This document shows positions 24,786 through 35,384 of a stretch of 64,000 nucleotides of DNA, one piece after another. Each line of letters starts with the position of its first letter. Position 1 is the first letter of the stretch. Under the pieces are notes generated by a model. That model saw only the letters and a program-made list of their open reading frames with translations. It made no database searches and had not been told where the DNA came from. Position numbers and translations under genes: made by a program. The stretch spans positions 1-64,000 of the forward strand of contig CAZTTG010000010.1 of assembly GCA_964615935.1 (NCBI GenBank), written 5' to 3'. Source of the DNA: CAZTTG01 sp964615935 (GTDB lineage Bacteria; Planctomycetota; UBA1135; GCA-002686595).

Positions 24786-26188
24786 AGGGCGTGCTCGAGG
24801 CTCTGGATGGACTCCTGGGGGCGGTCCAGCTTCAACAGCAGCTCGCCCCGCCGGAAGTGCGCCCAGCCCCGCAGCTTGCCCGAGCTCGCCGGCCGCTCGG
24901 CCAGCTCCTCGAGGTTGACCACGGCGGCGGCGAGGTCTCCGGCCTGGATGTCCTTCTCGATCTCCTTCTGCATCCTCTCGGGGGCGGCCAGCATCTCCTT
25001 CAGCTTCTCGAAGCGCGGATCGCCCCAGAGGCCCTCCAGGTCCTTGTCCTCGAGCACCCCGGCGTAGCTCATGCCCAGCTTCACCGAGCGCTCCAGGCTC
25101 TGGATGGCGCCCTCCTGGTCGCCGGAGAGGGAGAGGGCGCAGGCCAGGTTGTAGCAGGCGTTGGGCGCGTTGTAGCCCGACTCGGCCTGGCGGCGGAAGG
25201 CGTCGGCCGCGACCTCGGTCTTGCCCGACTGCAGGAGCAGCAGGCCGTAGCGGTTGAGCAGGACCCCGTCCTCCGATGCGATCCGGCACAGCGCGTCGTG
25301 GATCTCGAGGGAGGCGCCCTGGTCGCCGCTCTTCTTGGCCTGGTCCAGCTTCTGGCGGAGCGCGGCGCTCTTCTGGCACAGCTCCAGCGACTTCTCGAAG
25401 GCCTCGCTCTCGCGGATGGAGGCCAGGTCGGTATCCGACTGCATGAGCTTGGCGTTGACGAAGCCGCGCCGCACCGAGCGCTGGAGATGACCCAGGGCGG
25501 CCTTGCCGTCGCCGGAGAGCGCGCTGGCGCAGGCCAGGTTGTAGGTGGCGGTCTCCGGATTGTGGCCCAGGGCGATCTCCACCTCGAAGTGCTTGCGGGC
25601 ACGGTCGTAGTGGCCCAGGCCGGTCAGCATGTAGCCCAGGCGCGAGTGGGCCATCCCGTTCTTGGGCTCGAGCTCGAGCACCTTCTGGTAGACCTCGACG
25701 GCGCGGTTCCAGTCCTTGGCGGCGAAGAGCTTCTCGGCCTGGCCGTAGAGCTTCTTGGCCTCCACCAGCTCCCCGATGCAGGTCCCGCTGGGCGCCTGGG
25801 CGCACTTCTCCTCGGAGTGCTTCTTCTGCCCGTCGTCGGTCGCGCCGGGGAGGACCAGCAAGGTCGCCAGGATCGCCAGGGCGGCGGCCACCTTCGGAAT
25901 CCCCCGGCTCGCTTCCTGCTTCATGATCATGTTCAGTCTCCTCTCGAAGTCCTTGAACTCCGTGTGGGTCGCGCACAGCCCCCGCAGGGCAACCGGCGCG
26001 ATCGCAGATTTCTCCTGTGCGTCGATGAGCGCTTCGGCGAATGCGCGGCGGTCGGCCGGATAGGCCCACAAGGCCCACGCATCGCAGGAGAGCTCGGCGT
26101 AATGGTGAATCCGGGCTCGGATGAGCCAGAAGAGCGGGTTCCACCACAGGAGGCCCATGGCCAGGGTCTCGAAGCGCGAGACCCAGTG

Positions 26189-26391
26189 CAGGGCTCCTGA
26201 CACATGCGCCCCGATTCATGCAACCATCCGCTCATGGCTCAGCAGGGAAACGGCGTGTCGGGCTCGCTCCCTGGTCGGTGTCGATCGCGGCCCCCGTCAA
26301 AGCGTTGCATACCTTATGACGCACCCCCTCATCGTGAATGAACGGCATTCGGCCAATGCCGCCACTCCACGCACCTATGTCAGGAGCCCTG
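26189..26391. mobile_element. 203-bp MITE-like element with 14-bp terminal inverted repeats
   Basis: The perfect 14-bp inverted repeats CAGGGCTCCTGACA (26189-26202) and TGTCAGGAGCCCTG (26378-26391) are flanked by a direct duplication CAGTG (26184-26188 and 26392-26396). Deleting the element plus one CAGTG rebuilds GACCACTGGGTC on the coding strand, giving continuous HLARRDHWVSRFE in the M56 peptidase. The element is visibly less GC-rich than its surroundings and holds no transposase, so it must be moved in trans. The parent transposon family is not identified; no second copy of the ends was seen in the window. Confidence 0.88.
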
Positions 26392-27097
26392 CAGTGGTCC
26401 CGGCGGGCCAGGTGCGCCAGCTCGTGAGCGATCAGGGATGGCTCGCGGCGGGCGAGGCGGAACGGCTCGTTCTCGATCGGCCAAAGCAGAAGCGGACGTC
26501 CGAGGCACCACACCGATGGGCAGCCGACGCCCTCCAGCAGGCGTACCTCGGGCGGGGGGATGTTCAGACGCCGGGCGACCGCAGCCACCGAGCGCCTGAG
26601 CTCTCGCGGCGCCGGAGGAGCCCGGCGCACCGTTCGATGGAAGGAGAGGATGCGGAACTGCATGCGCCCCGCGATGAGGCCGGCGCCCAGCGACCAGACG
26701 ACCAGCGCCCAGATCGGCAGGGGCACGGAGAGGAGCCAGCGCGCGATCCCTCCGCGGGACCCCGCGCGCGAGCGGGTGCTCGCGGCGGGAGGGCTCTCGG
26801 CGGCTGCCGGCTCGACCGTCGCGGCCGCGGTGGTCGCTCCGGCCGGCTCGCTCGCCCGGGTGTCGGCGGCCTCGCGGTCCCCGGCCTCCGATCCCACCCA
26901 GCGGGTGATGCCCTGTCGCAGCGGCTGGCCGGGGCGGTAGGCCCCCAGCGGCAGCGGAGGCATCACCAGCGCGGCCAGGGCCAGGAGCCACAGCAGGTGG
27001 CAGAAGGCGGGCCGGCTGCGGTAGAGGCGGCAGACGAGCGCGATGACCAGGGCCAGGCCGGCGGCCATCGCGGTGTTCCCGAGGATCCAGGCCAGCA

Positions 27098-27487
27098 TCA
27101 CGCACCTCCCGTCTCGAGCTCGTCGAGGAGCTCGCGGAAGCGATCGAGGTCCCTGCGCCGGAACTGGGAGGACTGCACCAGCTTGAGCAGCAGGGGCAGG
27201 GCGGCGCCGTCGCACACCCGCTCGGCCAGCTCCTCGAGGCTCAGGCCGAGGAGGTCGTCGCGCGAGATCGTCGGGTGGAAGACGAAGGCGCGACCCTCCC
27301 TGTCGCTCTCGACGAAGCCCTTCTCCTGCAGTCGGCCGAGCAGGGTCTGCGCCGTGGTGTAGGCCCACTGGCGGCCGTCGGCGTTGAGGCGCTCCAGGAC
27401 CTCCCGGACCGTGCCCCGGCCGAGGTCCCACAGGACCTTGAGAATCTCCAGCTCGGTGTCGCTGATCGTGCGCGGCTGTGTGGACAT
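27098..27487 (-). CDS. BlaI/MecI-family transcriptional repressor
   Basis: A 129-aa winged-helix repressor: ISDTELEILKVLWDLGRGTVREVLE and AYTTAQTLLGRLQEKGFV form the DNA-binding domain, followed by a dimerisation/cleavage region. The paired M56 peptidase normally inactivates it by proteolysis. Its stop overlaps the peptidase start (ATGA). A BlaI-type operator lies 37 bp upstream, so it represses its own operon. With the peptidase broken, the operon may be locked in the repressed state. Confidence 0.92.
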   Translation of the reverse strand: MSTQPRTISDTELEILKVLWDLGRGTVREVLERLNADGRQWAYTTAQTLLGRLQEKGFVESDREGRAFVFHPTISRDDLLGLSLEELAERVCDGAALPLLLKLVQSSQFRRRDLDRFRELLDELETGGA

Positions 27488-27524
27488 CGCTCTCCCGTCT
27501 CCGGTCGTCTCCTACGCACCGTAG

Positions 27525-27541
27525 TACTACAAGGTGTAGTA
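27525..27541. promoter_or_regulatory. BlaI/MecI-type operator
   Basis: TACTACA-AGG-TGTAGTA is a perfect 7+7 dyad with the classic TACA/TGTA core of BlaI/MecI operators. A second overlapping palindrome GTAGTACTAC covers 27521-27530. It lies just upstream of blaI in an otherwise GC-rich region. Confidence 0.9.
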
Positions 27542-27736
27542 GGCGGCCAGGGGCGGGTTTCCGAGCGAGCCCAAGTCATACGCGCGCGTTACGCTCCCGG
27601 GGCGGCGAGGGGACTCGGTCGCGGCCAGCGGATGCCCTAACCGCATTCGCAACAATGAGTTACGGGAACGAAGCGGCCTCCGTGACGCCGGGCCGGCCAT
27701 GCGCCGATCGCCCAGGACCGGCCGGAAGGCGAGGGA

Positions 27737-29128
27737 TCACCGGCCTCTCGAGCGCGCGAGGCGTCGGCCCGAGAGGACGTACACCCGGCCCCCGAAGCTG
27801 GCCTCCGGGTGCGGATCGCGCGGACAGCCGATCAGGAGATCGACCACGCCGTCCGCGTTCACGTCGGCCGTGATGTCGAGAGCCTCGCCGAAGGCCTCGT
27901 CCGGCTCGTTCTCGCTTCGCTTGCGAGGACCCGCGATGCAGGCGAGGACTTCACCGCTCGAGCCCGACAGCGCGAAGACGGCCCCCATGGAGCCGGGCCG
28001 GGCGCAGTGTCCGGGCGCACCCACGAGGATGTCGGGGACGCGGTCCCCGTCGAGGTCCGGGCCGCCGCAGACGCAGGCCCCGAATCGGGCCACGCGATCG
28101 ATCCCCACCCATCTCATCAGAGGGCCACGGCTTCGGCTGGAGATCAGGAAGGCATGTCCGCCCTTGGCTCCCGGTGCTCCGACCACGAGATCGAATAGGC
28201 CGTCCCCGTCGAGGTCTCCGGACCAGTCGAGGCTGGCGCCGAAGTGGCCCCGGCGGGTGGAGCCGAAGATCGATTCGATCCGGGAACCGTCCGCGCCGGA
28301 GAAGATCCATACGGCCCCGACCTCGTCCCCATCATCGCCGTCGAGGGGGGATCCCACCACCAGGTCGCCCACGCCGTCTCCATCGAGGTCCCGTCCGGCG
28401 CACACGGCGTCCCCGAACCAGGCCTCGGTGCACGAGAAGTCGGGCAGCGTCAGAAGGAGCTCGCCATCCACGCCCGAGTGGACCGTGGCATGCGATGCCG
28501 ATCCGATGAGGAGGTCCGCAACACCATCTCCGTTCAGATCTCCGGCGCAGGCGAGCGACTCTCCGAAGCCATCGTAGGCGGTCTCCGGATCGAGCACGAA
28601 GCGCACGTCCCGCGTCGCACCGGAGTAGACGCGGACGCGCCCCCCGGTGGCGTCGAAGATGCCCGAGTCCACGGGAGTAGAGACGGCAAACTCGGGCCGC
28701 CCGTCGCCATCGAGATCCCCCATGCTCACCGCATCGAGAAAGGCATAGTCGACGCCGCACCAATCCGAGCCCTTCATGAGAGGATCCCGCAGGGCGTCGA
28801 GCACCTCGCCCGTGCGCCCGCTGAAGAGCGGCAGGGTGTTGCCCTTCCAGATGCCCAGGTGTCGCGGCCCCGCGGCGAAGTCGTCGTGCCCGTCGCCGTC
28901 CAGGTCCCCCAGCCCGGCGACGACCTCCCCGAAGGTGTCGTAGATGTCGCTCATCGGGTCCTCGACCGCGTAGCGGTAGTCGAGCACGTGCAGAGCCTCG
29001 AGCTCCTCCACCATGACGACGCGCGGGTCGCCCTCCGCCAGGCTCACGACCCGGACGGCTACCTCCGGGGGATCGAGCAGCGGCTCCTGCGCCTGACACA
29101 GGACTGCGAGGAGGAACAGCAGCGACAT
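27737..29128 (-). CDS. Secreted FG-GAP (integrin-alpha-like) repeat protein
   Basis: A ~463-aa beta-propeller protein starting MSLLFLLAVLCQAQ (signal peptide) at the ATG at 29128; a GTG at 29188 would add 20 Arg-rich residues. At least seven FG-GAP calcium-binding repeats are visible by their DLDGDG..D cores: DLDGDGHDDF, DLDGDGRPEF, DLNGDGVADL, DLDGDGVGDL, DLDGDGLFDL, DLDGDRVPDI and DVNADGVVDL. Seven blades fit one closed propeller. Such proteins are exported and often act in adhesion or surface display; the target here is unknown. It is a single gene between two promoter regions. Confidence 0.85.
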   Translation of the reverse strand: MSLLFLLAVLCQAQEPLLDPPEVAVRVVSLAEGDPRVVMVEELEALHVLDYRYAVEDPMSDIYDTFGEVVAGLGDLDGDGHDDFAAGPRHLGIWKGNTLPLFSGRTGEVLDALRDPLMKGSDWCGVDYAFLDAVSMGDLDGDGRPEFAVSTPVDSGIFDATGGRVRVYSGATRDVRFVLDPETAYDGFGESLACAGDLNGDGVADLLIGSASHATVHSGVDGELLLTLPDFSCTEAWFGDAVCAGRDLDGDGVGDLVVGSPLDGDDGDEVGAVWIFSGADGSRIESIFGSTRRGHFGASLDWSGDLDGDGLFDLVVGAPGAKGGHAFLISSRSRGPLMRWVGIDRVARFGACVCGGPDLDGDRVPDILVGAPGHCARPGSMGAVFALSGSSGEVLACIAGPRKRSENEPDEAFGEALDITADVNADGVVDLLIGCPRDPHPEASFGGRVYVLSGRRLARSRGR

Positions 29129-29218
29129 CGAAACCGCCCGGGCCAGGGACCCTCGCGAGGTCCTTGGCCCGGGCAGGCGAAACGTCACGCGATTCCCGCG
29201 GGAGGCGCTGACCGAGGC

Positions 29219-29719
29219 CTACGGCGCGTCCCCCAGCCCGCGGAACTTCGCGCCCGTGACGAGGACCCTCATCACCGCCTGCATGTGGCCCTTCTCGGCG
29301 TCGATGATGGCGTTGAGGATCGGCTCCTCGCCCAGCGCGTCACGCAGCGCCTGGTAGTAGCCGAGGGTGGACTTCTCCATCTCGAAGGCGCGCTGCAGGG
29401 CGTCCTCCCGGGTCTGGATCTCCTCGAGGACCTCGGTTAGGCCATCGCGGGTCGTGAAGAACTGGGACATCGACCAGGCCTTCAGGATGCCGGACTGCTC
29501 CGCGAAGCCCGGAGGATCGCTCCCCTCGGGGACCGTCCCGAGCAGGGCGGTGAACTGGCGCTCGTGCACCTCCTCGTCCTTGGCCAGCTGGGCGAAGACC
29601 TCCCGAATCTCCTCGTCCTCGCCGAACTTGTCGGCCAGGCGCTGGTAGTAGCGGCCTCCGAGCTGCTCGGTGGTGATCGCGAATTCGACGGCCTTCTTGA
29701 GCGTGGGCTCCTCCAACAT
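29219..29719 (-). CDS. Rubrerythrin/ferritin-like di-iron protein
   Basis: A 166-aa helical protein with rubrerythrin-type ligands: E18 in AVEFAITTEQLGGRYYQRLA, the ExxH of KDEEVHERQF, a middle Glu (MEKSTLGYYQALRD) and the C-terminal EKGHMQAVM. There is no rubredoxin domain. It probably reduces peroxide or handles iron. The start at 29719 is fixed by GGAGGAAG. The upstream 120 bp contain a TGCGAATAGCGCGCC string resembling the TCGCGAATA repeats of the 52.5-kb locus. Confidence 0.82.
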   Translation of the reverse strand: MLEEPTLKKAVEFAITTEQLGGRYYQRLADKFGEDEEIREVFAQLAKDEEVHERQFTALLGTVPEGSDPPGFAEQSGILKAWSMSQFFTTRDGLTEVLEEIQTREDALQRAFEMEKSTLGYYQALRDALGEEPILNAIIDAEKGHMQAVMRVLVTGAKFRGLGDAP

Positions 29720-29973
29720 GGCTTCCTCCAGAGGGGTGGGTGCAAACGGGGGACGGAGATCATATAGCGGCCCGAGCCGCGACACCCGCCGGCGATGCGC
29801 GCGGCGGCCCGGGATTCGCCCTGCCGAGCGGGAGCCCCTGCGAATAGCGCGCCTGGTAGGTGCGAATCCCCGATCCCGGCCCCCGTCCATGGTGAAGGCC
29901 CGGAACGGCGGGAAGGCGGCGGGCCAAAATGGCAGGCGTGCGCCAAATGGGCAGCCGCGCCGAACCTCGGGGA

Positions 29974-31257
29974 TCAGGAGGCGTTCGCCCTCTCGTCAGC
30001 GCTCGCGGTGAATCCCAGCTCGGCCACCGCGCCCACGAGCTTCTGGGGGTCCAGGTCCTTGCCCACCACCGTCGCGCGGCCGGCGGCCAGGTCCACCTGG
30101 GCCGAGCTCACCTCAGGGCGCTCGGTCAGTGCCCGGCGAACACTCTCGGTGCAGTGGCTGCAGTTCATGCCCTCGACCCGCAGCTCGAGGCGCTCGGAGC
30201 CGGCCGGATCCGCGGACTCCCCCTCGCCCCGCTCCGCGCGGGGCGCGCTCGGGACGAAGGAGAGGAGGAGCGCGCCGAGGAGCACGATCGCCGAGGCGGC
30301 GTGCAGCCAGCTCACTCCCATCGCGCCGTGGTCGTGACCCAGCCCGGGCGCGGCGGCCTCCACGGCGGGGATCAGGGCGTTCAGGAGCAGGCCGGCGGCG
30401 ACTGCGCCGATCGCGACGGTCGCCAGGTAGAGGATCGCGCTCTTCCTGCCCAGCAGCTTCCAGATGGTGGTGAAGGCCGCGGCGTTGGTCGCCGGACCGG
30501 CGATCAGGAAGGCCAGGGCGGCGCCCGGCGAGGCGCCCATGTGCAGGAAGCCGGCCGCGATCGGGACCGAGGCCGTGGCGCAGACGTACACCGGCACGCC
30601 GGCGGCCATCAGGATCAGGATCGACGCCAGCCCGCCGCCCACGTAGGGGCTCAGCTCGTCCTGCGGCACCAGGGCCGACATGGCGCCGGCGATGGCGATG
30701 CCCAGGAGCAGCGCCAGGCCGATGTCGCGGGGCAGGGTGCGGAAGCCGTAGCACAGGGCTCGTCCGAGGGCCGCGCCCTGCCGATCCTCGGCGGGCTTGG
30801 ACGCTGCGGCGCCCCGCTCGGCCGCCTCCGTCTCCTCGTCGCGCCGATCGATGAGCTGCACCAGCCCGCCGCCGACGAGCCCCGTCACCAGGGCGGCGAT
30901 GGGCCGGAAGACGGCGAAGACCGGGCCCAGGAGGGCCCAGGTCACGGCGATGCTGTCCACCCCCGTCTGGGGGGTCGAGAGCAGGAAGGAGGTGGTGGCC
31001 GCGCGGCTGGCGCCGGCCCGCCGCAGCGAGGCCGAGACCGGGATCACGCCGCAGGAGCACAGGGGCAGCGGCACGCCGAAGAGCGCGGCCTTGAGGATGG
31101 CGCTCCATCGGCCACCGCCGAGGTGGCTCTCCACGAGCCGCGGGGAGACGAAGACCGACAGGAGACCCGCCACCCCGAAGCCGAGCAGCAGATAGGGCGA
31201 CATCTGCTCGAGGACGAGCCAGCTCTCGGTCGCCATCTCGAGGAGGAGGTCGATCAT
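29974..31257 (-). CDS. SO_0444-type (ArsP/YraQ-like) permease with C-terminal heavy-metal-associated domain
   Basis: A 427-aa membrane protein of the DUF318/permease family: GVPLPLCSCGVIPVSASLRR carries the conserved CSCG motif, and GPATNAAAFTTIWKLLG is the second half-repeat motif. About ten helices are followed by a C-terminal HMA domain (residues ~355-427) with the metal-binding GMNCSHC. Family members export metals or metalloids such as copper, zinc or arsenicals; the HMA domain supports a soft-metal substrate. It lies 24 bp after the YyaL-type gene and downstream of a Fur-family regulator. Confidence 0.88.
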   Translation of the reverse strand: MIDLLLEMATESWLVLEQMSPYLLLGFGVAGLLSVFVSPRLVESHLGGGRWSAILKAALFGVPLPLCSCGVIPVSASLRRAGASRAATTSFLLSTPQTGVDSIAVTWALLGPVFAVFRPIAALVTGLVGGGLVQLIDRRDEETEAAERGAAASKPAEDRQGAALGRALCYGFRTLPRDIGLALLLGIAIAGAMSALVPQDELSPYVGGGLASILILMAAGVPVYVCATASVPIAAGFLHMGASPGAALAFLIAGPATNAAAFTTIWKLLGRKSAILYLATVAIGAVAAGLLLNALIPAVEAAAPGLGHDHGAMGVSWLHAASAIVLLGALLLSFVPSAPRAERGEGESADPAGSERLELRVEGMNCSHCTESVRRALTERPEVSSAQVDLAAGRATVVGKDLDPQKLVGAVAELGFTASADERANAS

Positions 31258-31281
31258 GCGCGTTCGGTTCCGGGGAGTGCG

Positions 31282-33429
<2,148 letters not shown>

Positions 33430-33572
33430 GTCTGGTTCTCGTTCCGCTCGTCGGGGGTTTCCCGGGGTCGCCGCGACCGGGATCGCCGCTCCCAGCGCCA
33501 GCCCGATGAGGAGCTGGATCCGGTGAGCGACCCCCGAACGCGGGTGATGATCCTGCCGCCGTCTCGCCTTCC

Positions 33573-33986
33573 TCATCCCTCTCGGCCGTCTTCCCCGCCA
33601 GAGGAGCCGGAGCAGTCCGGGCAGGAGCCGACGAGCTCGAGGCGATAGCCGAAGATCTCGTAGCCGGCCAGCTCGCGGACCTCCACCCGCACGGGATCCT
33701 CCGGCAGACCCCGGGCGTCCTCCACCCGTCCGCAGTGGACGCAGCGCACGTGGTGGTGCCGCGTCAGGCAGCCGTCGAAGCGGGCCTGTCCGGAGCCGCC
33801 CTCGAGCTTGCGGATCTGCCCCGACCGCGCCAGGAGCTCGAGGTTGCGGTACACCGTCCCCAGGCTGAGCCGGGGCAGGCGCTGACGCGCGATCTCGTGC
33901 AGCTCGGCGGCGGTGGGGTGGGTGGTGAGCTGCCTCAGCTCGTCCAGCACCACCTGTCGCTGGCGGGTGTTCCTGCGGATGGCCAC
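33573..33986 (-). CDS. Fur-family metalloregulator (Fur/PerR-like)
   Basis: A 137-aa regulator with a winged helix (HPTAAELHEIARQRLPRLSLGTVYRNLELLA), a metal-sensing HHHVRCVHCG block, and a C-terminal Cys pair (SCPDC) that would form a structural zinc site with CVHC. The RFDG/HHH pattern occurs in both Fur and PerR, so iron versus peroxide sensing cannot be separated by eye. It uses a GTG start (33986) after AGGGAAAA. A 16-of-19 Fur-box match (34018-34036) lies 32 bp upstream, so it is probably autoregulated and may control the YyaL and permease genes downstream. Confidence 0.88.
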   Translation of the reverse strand: MAIRRNTRQRQVVLDELRQLTTHPTAAELHEIARQRLPRLSLGTVYRNLELLARSGQIRKLEGGSGQARFDGCLTRHHHVRCVHCGRVEDARGLPEDPVRVEVRELAGYEIFGYRLELVGSCPDCSGSSGGEDGREG

Positions 33987-34017
33987 TTTTCCCTGTCCCT
34001 GTCCTTGAAAGACTAAT

Positions 34018-34036
34018 AGTAATGATTATTATTATC
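34018..34036. promoter_or_regulatory. Fur box
   Basis: On the minus strand GATAATAATAATCATTACT matches the Fur consensus GATAATGATAATCATTATC at 16 of 19 positions. The site is a conspicuous AT-rich island in GC-rich DNA between the divergent Fur-family gene and the 2-oxoacid dehydrogenase operon. Confidence 0.8.
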
Positions 34037-34232
34037 GATAACAAGTGGCCTTCAAGCCGTTTCCAGGCGGAAACCGGCCCGAGGTCAGCCCCCCCGGGGG
34101 GGGCGGGGCCCACACGATCGGGGCCGCCCGTCCCAAGCCGTTGCAGGCAAGGTGGTTGCGCGCGAGGTGGGGCCGCACGCCGCGCCCCGGGGCAGGCCGG
34201 GACGAACTCAGGGACCCATCCGGATCCATGGA

Positions 34233-35384
34233 ATGAAAGACACCTCCATCACCGAACGGCTCAGCGCGCCCGACCGGCCTCCCGGAGGGGCTGGCGGCTT
34301 CGTCCCCGGAGAGCGGTCCTTCGAGATCGACCACCTCCAGATCCTGGACGAGCGCGGGAAGCTCGACGCGGCGCTCGAGCCCGACCTGTCCGGAGAGGAG
34401 CTCGTCCGGCTGTACCGGGCGATGGTCCTGGCCCGGCGCGTCGACGACCGCCTGCTCAAGCTCCAGCGCCAGGGGCGGCTGGGGACTTTCGCCCCCGCCA
34501 CCGGCCAGGAGGCGGCCTGCTGCGGTCCGACCCTGGCGATGACGGACAGGGACTGGTTCGTCGGCTCCTACCGGGAGCTGGGGGCGCGGCTGATGCGCGG
34601 CGAGCCCATCGAGAACACCTTCTACTACTACAACGGCTACGAGGAGGGGAACTCCTTCCCCGGTGGCGAGCGGACCCTGCCGACGGCGGTGATCATCGCC
34701 TCCCAGCTCCTGCACGCGGTGGGCATCGCCTACGCGATGCGGCTCGAGGGAGAGCACGACTCGGCGGTGGTCACCTTCTTCGGCGACGGGGCGACCTCCG
34801 AGGGGGACTTCCACGAGGCCCTGAACTTCGCGGCGGTGTGGAGGGCTCCGGTGGTCTTCGTATGCGCGAACAACCAGTGGGCCATCTCCTTGCCGCGAGA
34901 GGCGCAGACCGCCTCCCGCACCATCGCCCAGAAGGCGATCGCCTATGGAATTCCCGGCATCCAGGTGGACGGCAACGATGCGCTGGCCACCTACCGGGCC
35001 ACCCAGGAGGCCCTGGAGCGGGCCCGAGCGGGGGAGGGCCCGACCCTGATCGAGGCCGTCACCTACCGCATGCGGATGCACACGACGGCCGACGACCCCA
35101 CGCGGTACCGGCAGGAGGAGGAGGGCGAGTCCTGGGCGGCGCGCGACCCCATCCCCCGCTTGCGGGGCCACCTGGAGGCCAAGGGCATCTGGAGCGACGA
35201 GCTGGAGGCCGAGCTCGAGGCCGAGGCGAAGGCGGAAATCGAGGAGGCCGTGCGCAGATTCGAGGCCCGCGCGGACTTCGCTCCCGACGCGCCCTTCGAT
35301 CACGTCCTTGGCACCCCCCACCCGCGGATCGAGGAGCAGCGCGCTGAGCTGCTCGCCGAGCTCGAGCGGGAGGCTCGCCGATGA
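34233..35384 (+). CDS. 2-oxoacid dehydrogenase E1 component, alpha subunit
   Basis: A 383-aa ThDP-dependent decarboxylase subunit (pyruvate or branched-chain 2-oxoacid). The ThDP motif begins FFGDGATSEGDFHEALNFAA and ends with the Asn of VFVCANNQWAIS; GTFAPATGQEAACCG and the phosphorylation-loop-like YRMRMHTTADDPTRYR are typical. It pairs with the beta subunit encoded with a 4-nt overlap. The ATG at 34233 gives a normal-length protein. It is the first gene of the E1a-E1b-E2-E3-lplA operon. Substrate choice (pyruvate versus branched-chain) is open; the R/YRMxxHTxxDDP wording leans to the branched-chain/acetoin-type family. Confidence 0.88.
   Translation: MKDTSITERLSAPDRPPGGAGGFVPGERSFEIDHLQILDERGKLDAALEPDLSGEELVRLYRAMVLARRVDDRLLKLQRQGRLGTFAPATGQEAACCGPTLAMTDRDWFVGSYRELGARLMRGEPIENTFYYYNGYEEGNSFPGGERTLPTAVIIASQLLHAVGIAYAMRLEGEHDSAVVTFFGDGATSEGDFHEALNFAAVWRAPVVFVCANNQWAISLPREAQTASRTIAQKAIAYGIPGIQVDGNDALATYRATQEALERARAGEGPTLIEAVTYRMRMHTTADDPTRYRQEEEGESWAARDPIPRLRGHLEAKGIWSDELEAELEAEAKAEIEEAVRRFEARADFAPDAPFDHVLGTPHPRIEEQRAELLAELEREARR

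Larger units (their letters stand above)
24519..27098 (-). pseudogene. M56 (BlaR1-like) peptidase fused to TPR domain, disrupted
   Basis: A BlaR1-type membrane metallopeptidase gene in at least two pieces. From the ATG at 27098 (overlapping the blaI stop): membrane helices, an Ala/Pro-rich linker and the zinc motif HELAHLARRDH, where the frame runs into a 203-bp inserted element (26189-26391). The expected continuation (HWVSRFETLAMGLLWWNPLFW, then the Glu-containing SCDAWALWAY region) resumes on the far side. After a membrane helix there is a long TPR region (e.g. AVEVYQKVLELEPKNGMAH). A 5-bp tandem duplication at 24776-24785 then shifts frame before the last ~85 residues. Intact members cleave BlaI-type repressors in response to an extracellular signal; this copy is probably non-functional. 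Confidence 0.8.

Noticed and set aside
26232..26402. A distinct protein segment at the end of the M56 open frame (RAPDIGAWSGG...)
   Set aside because: This sequence is translation of the inserted 203-bp element and is not part of any gene.
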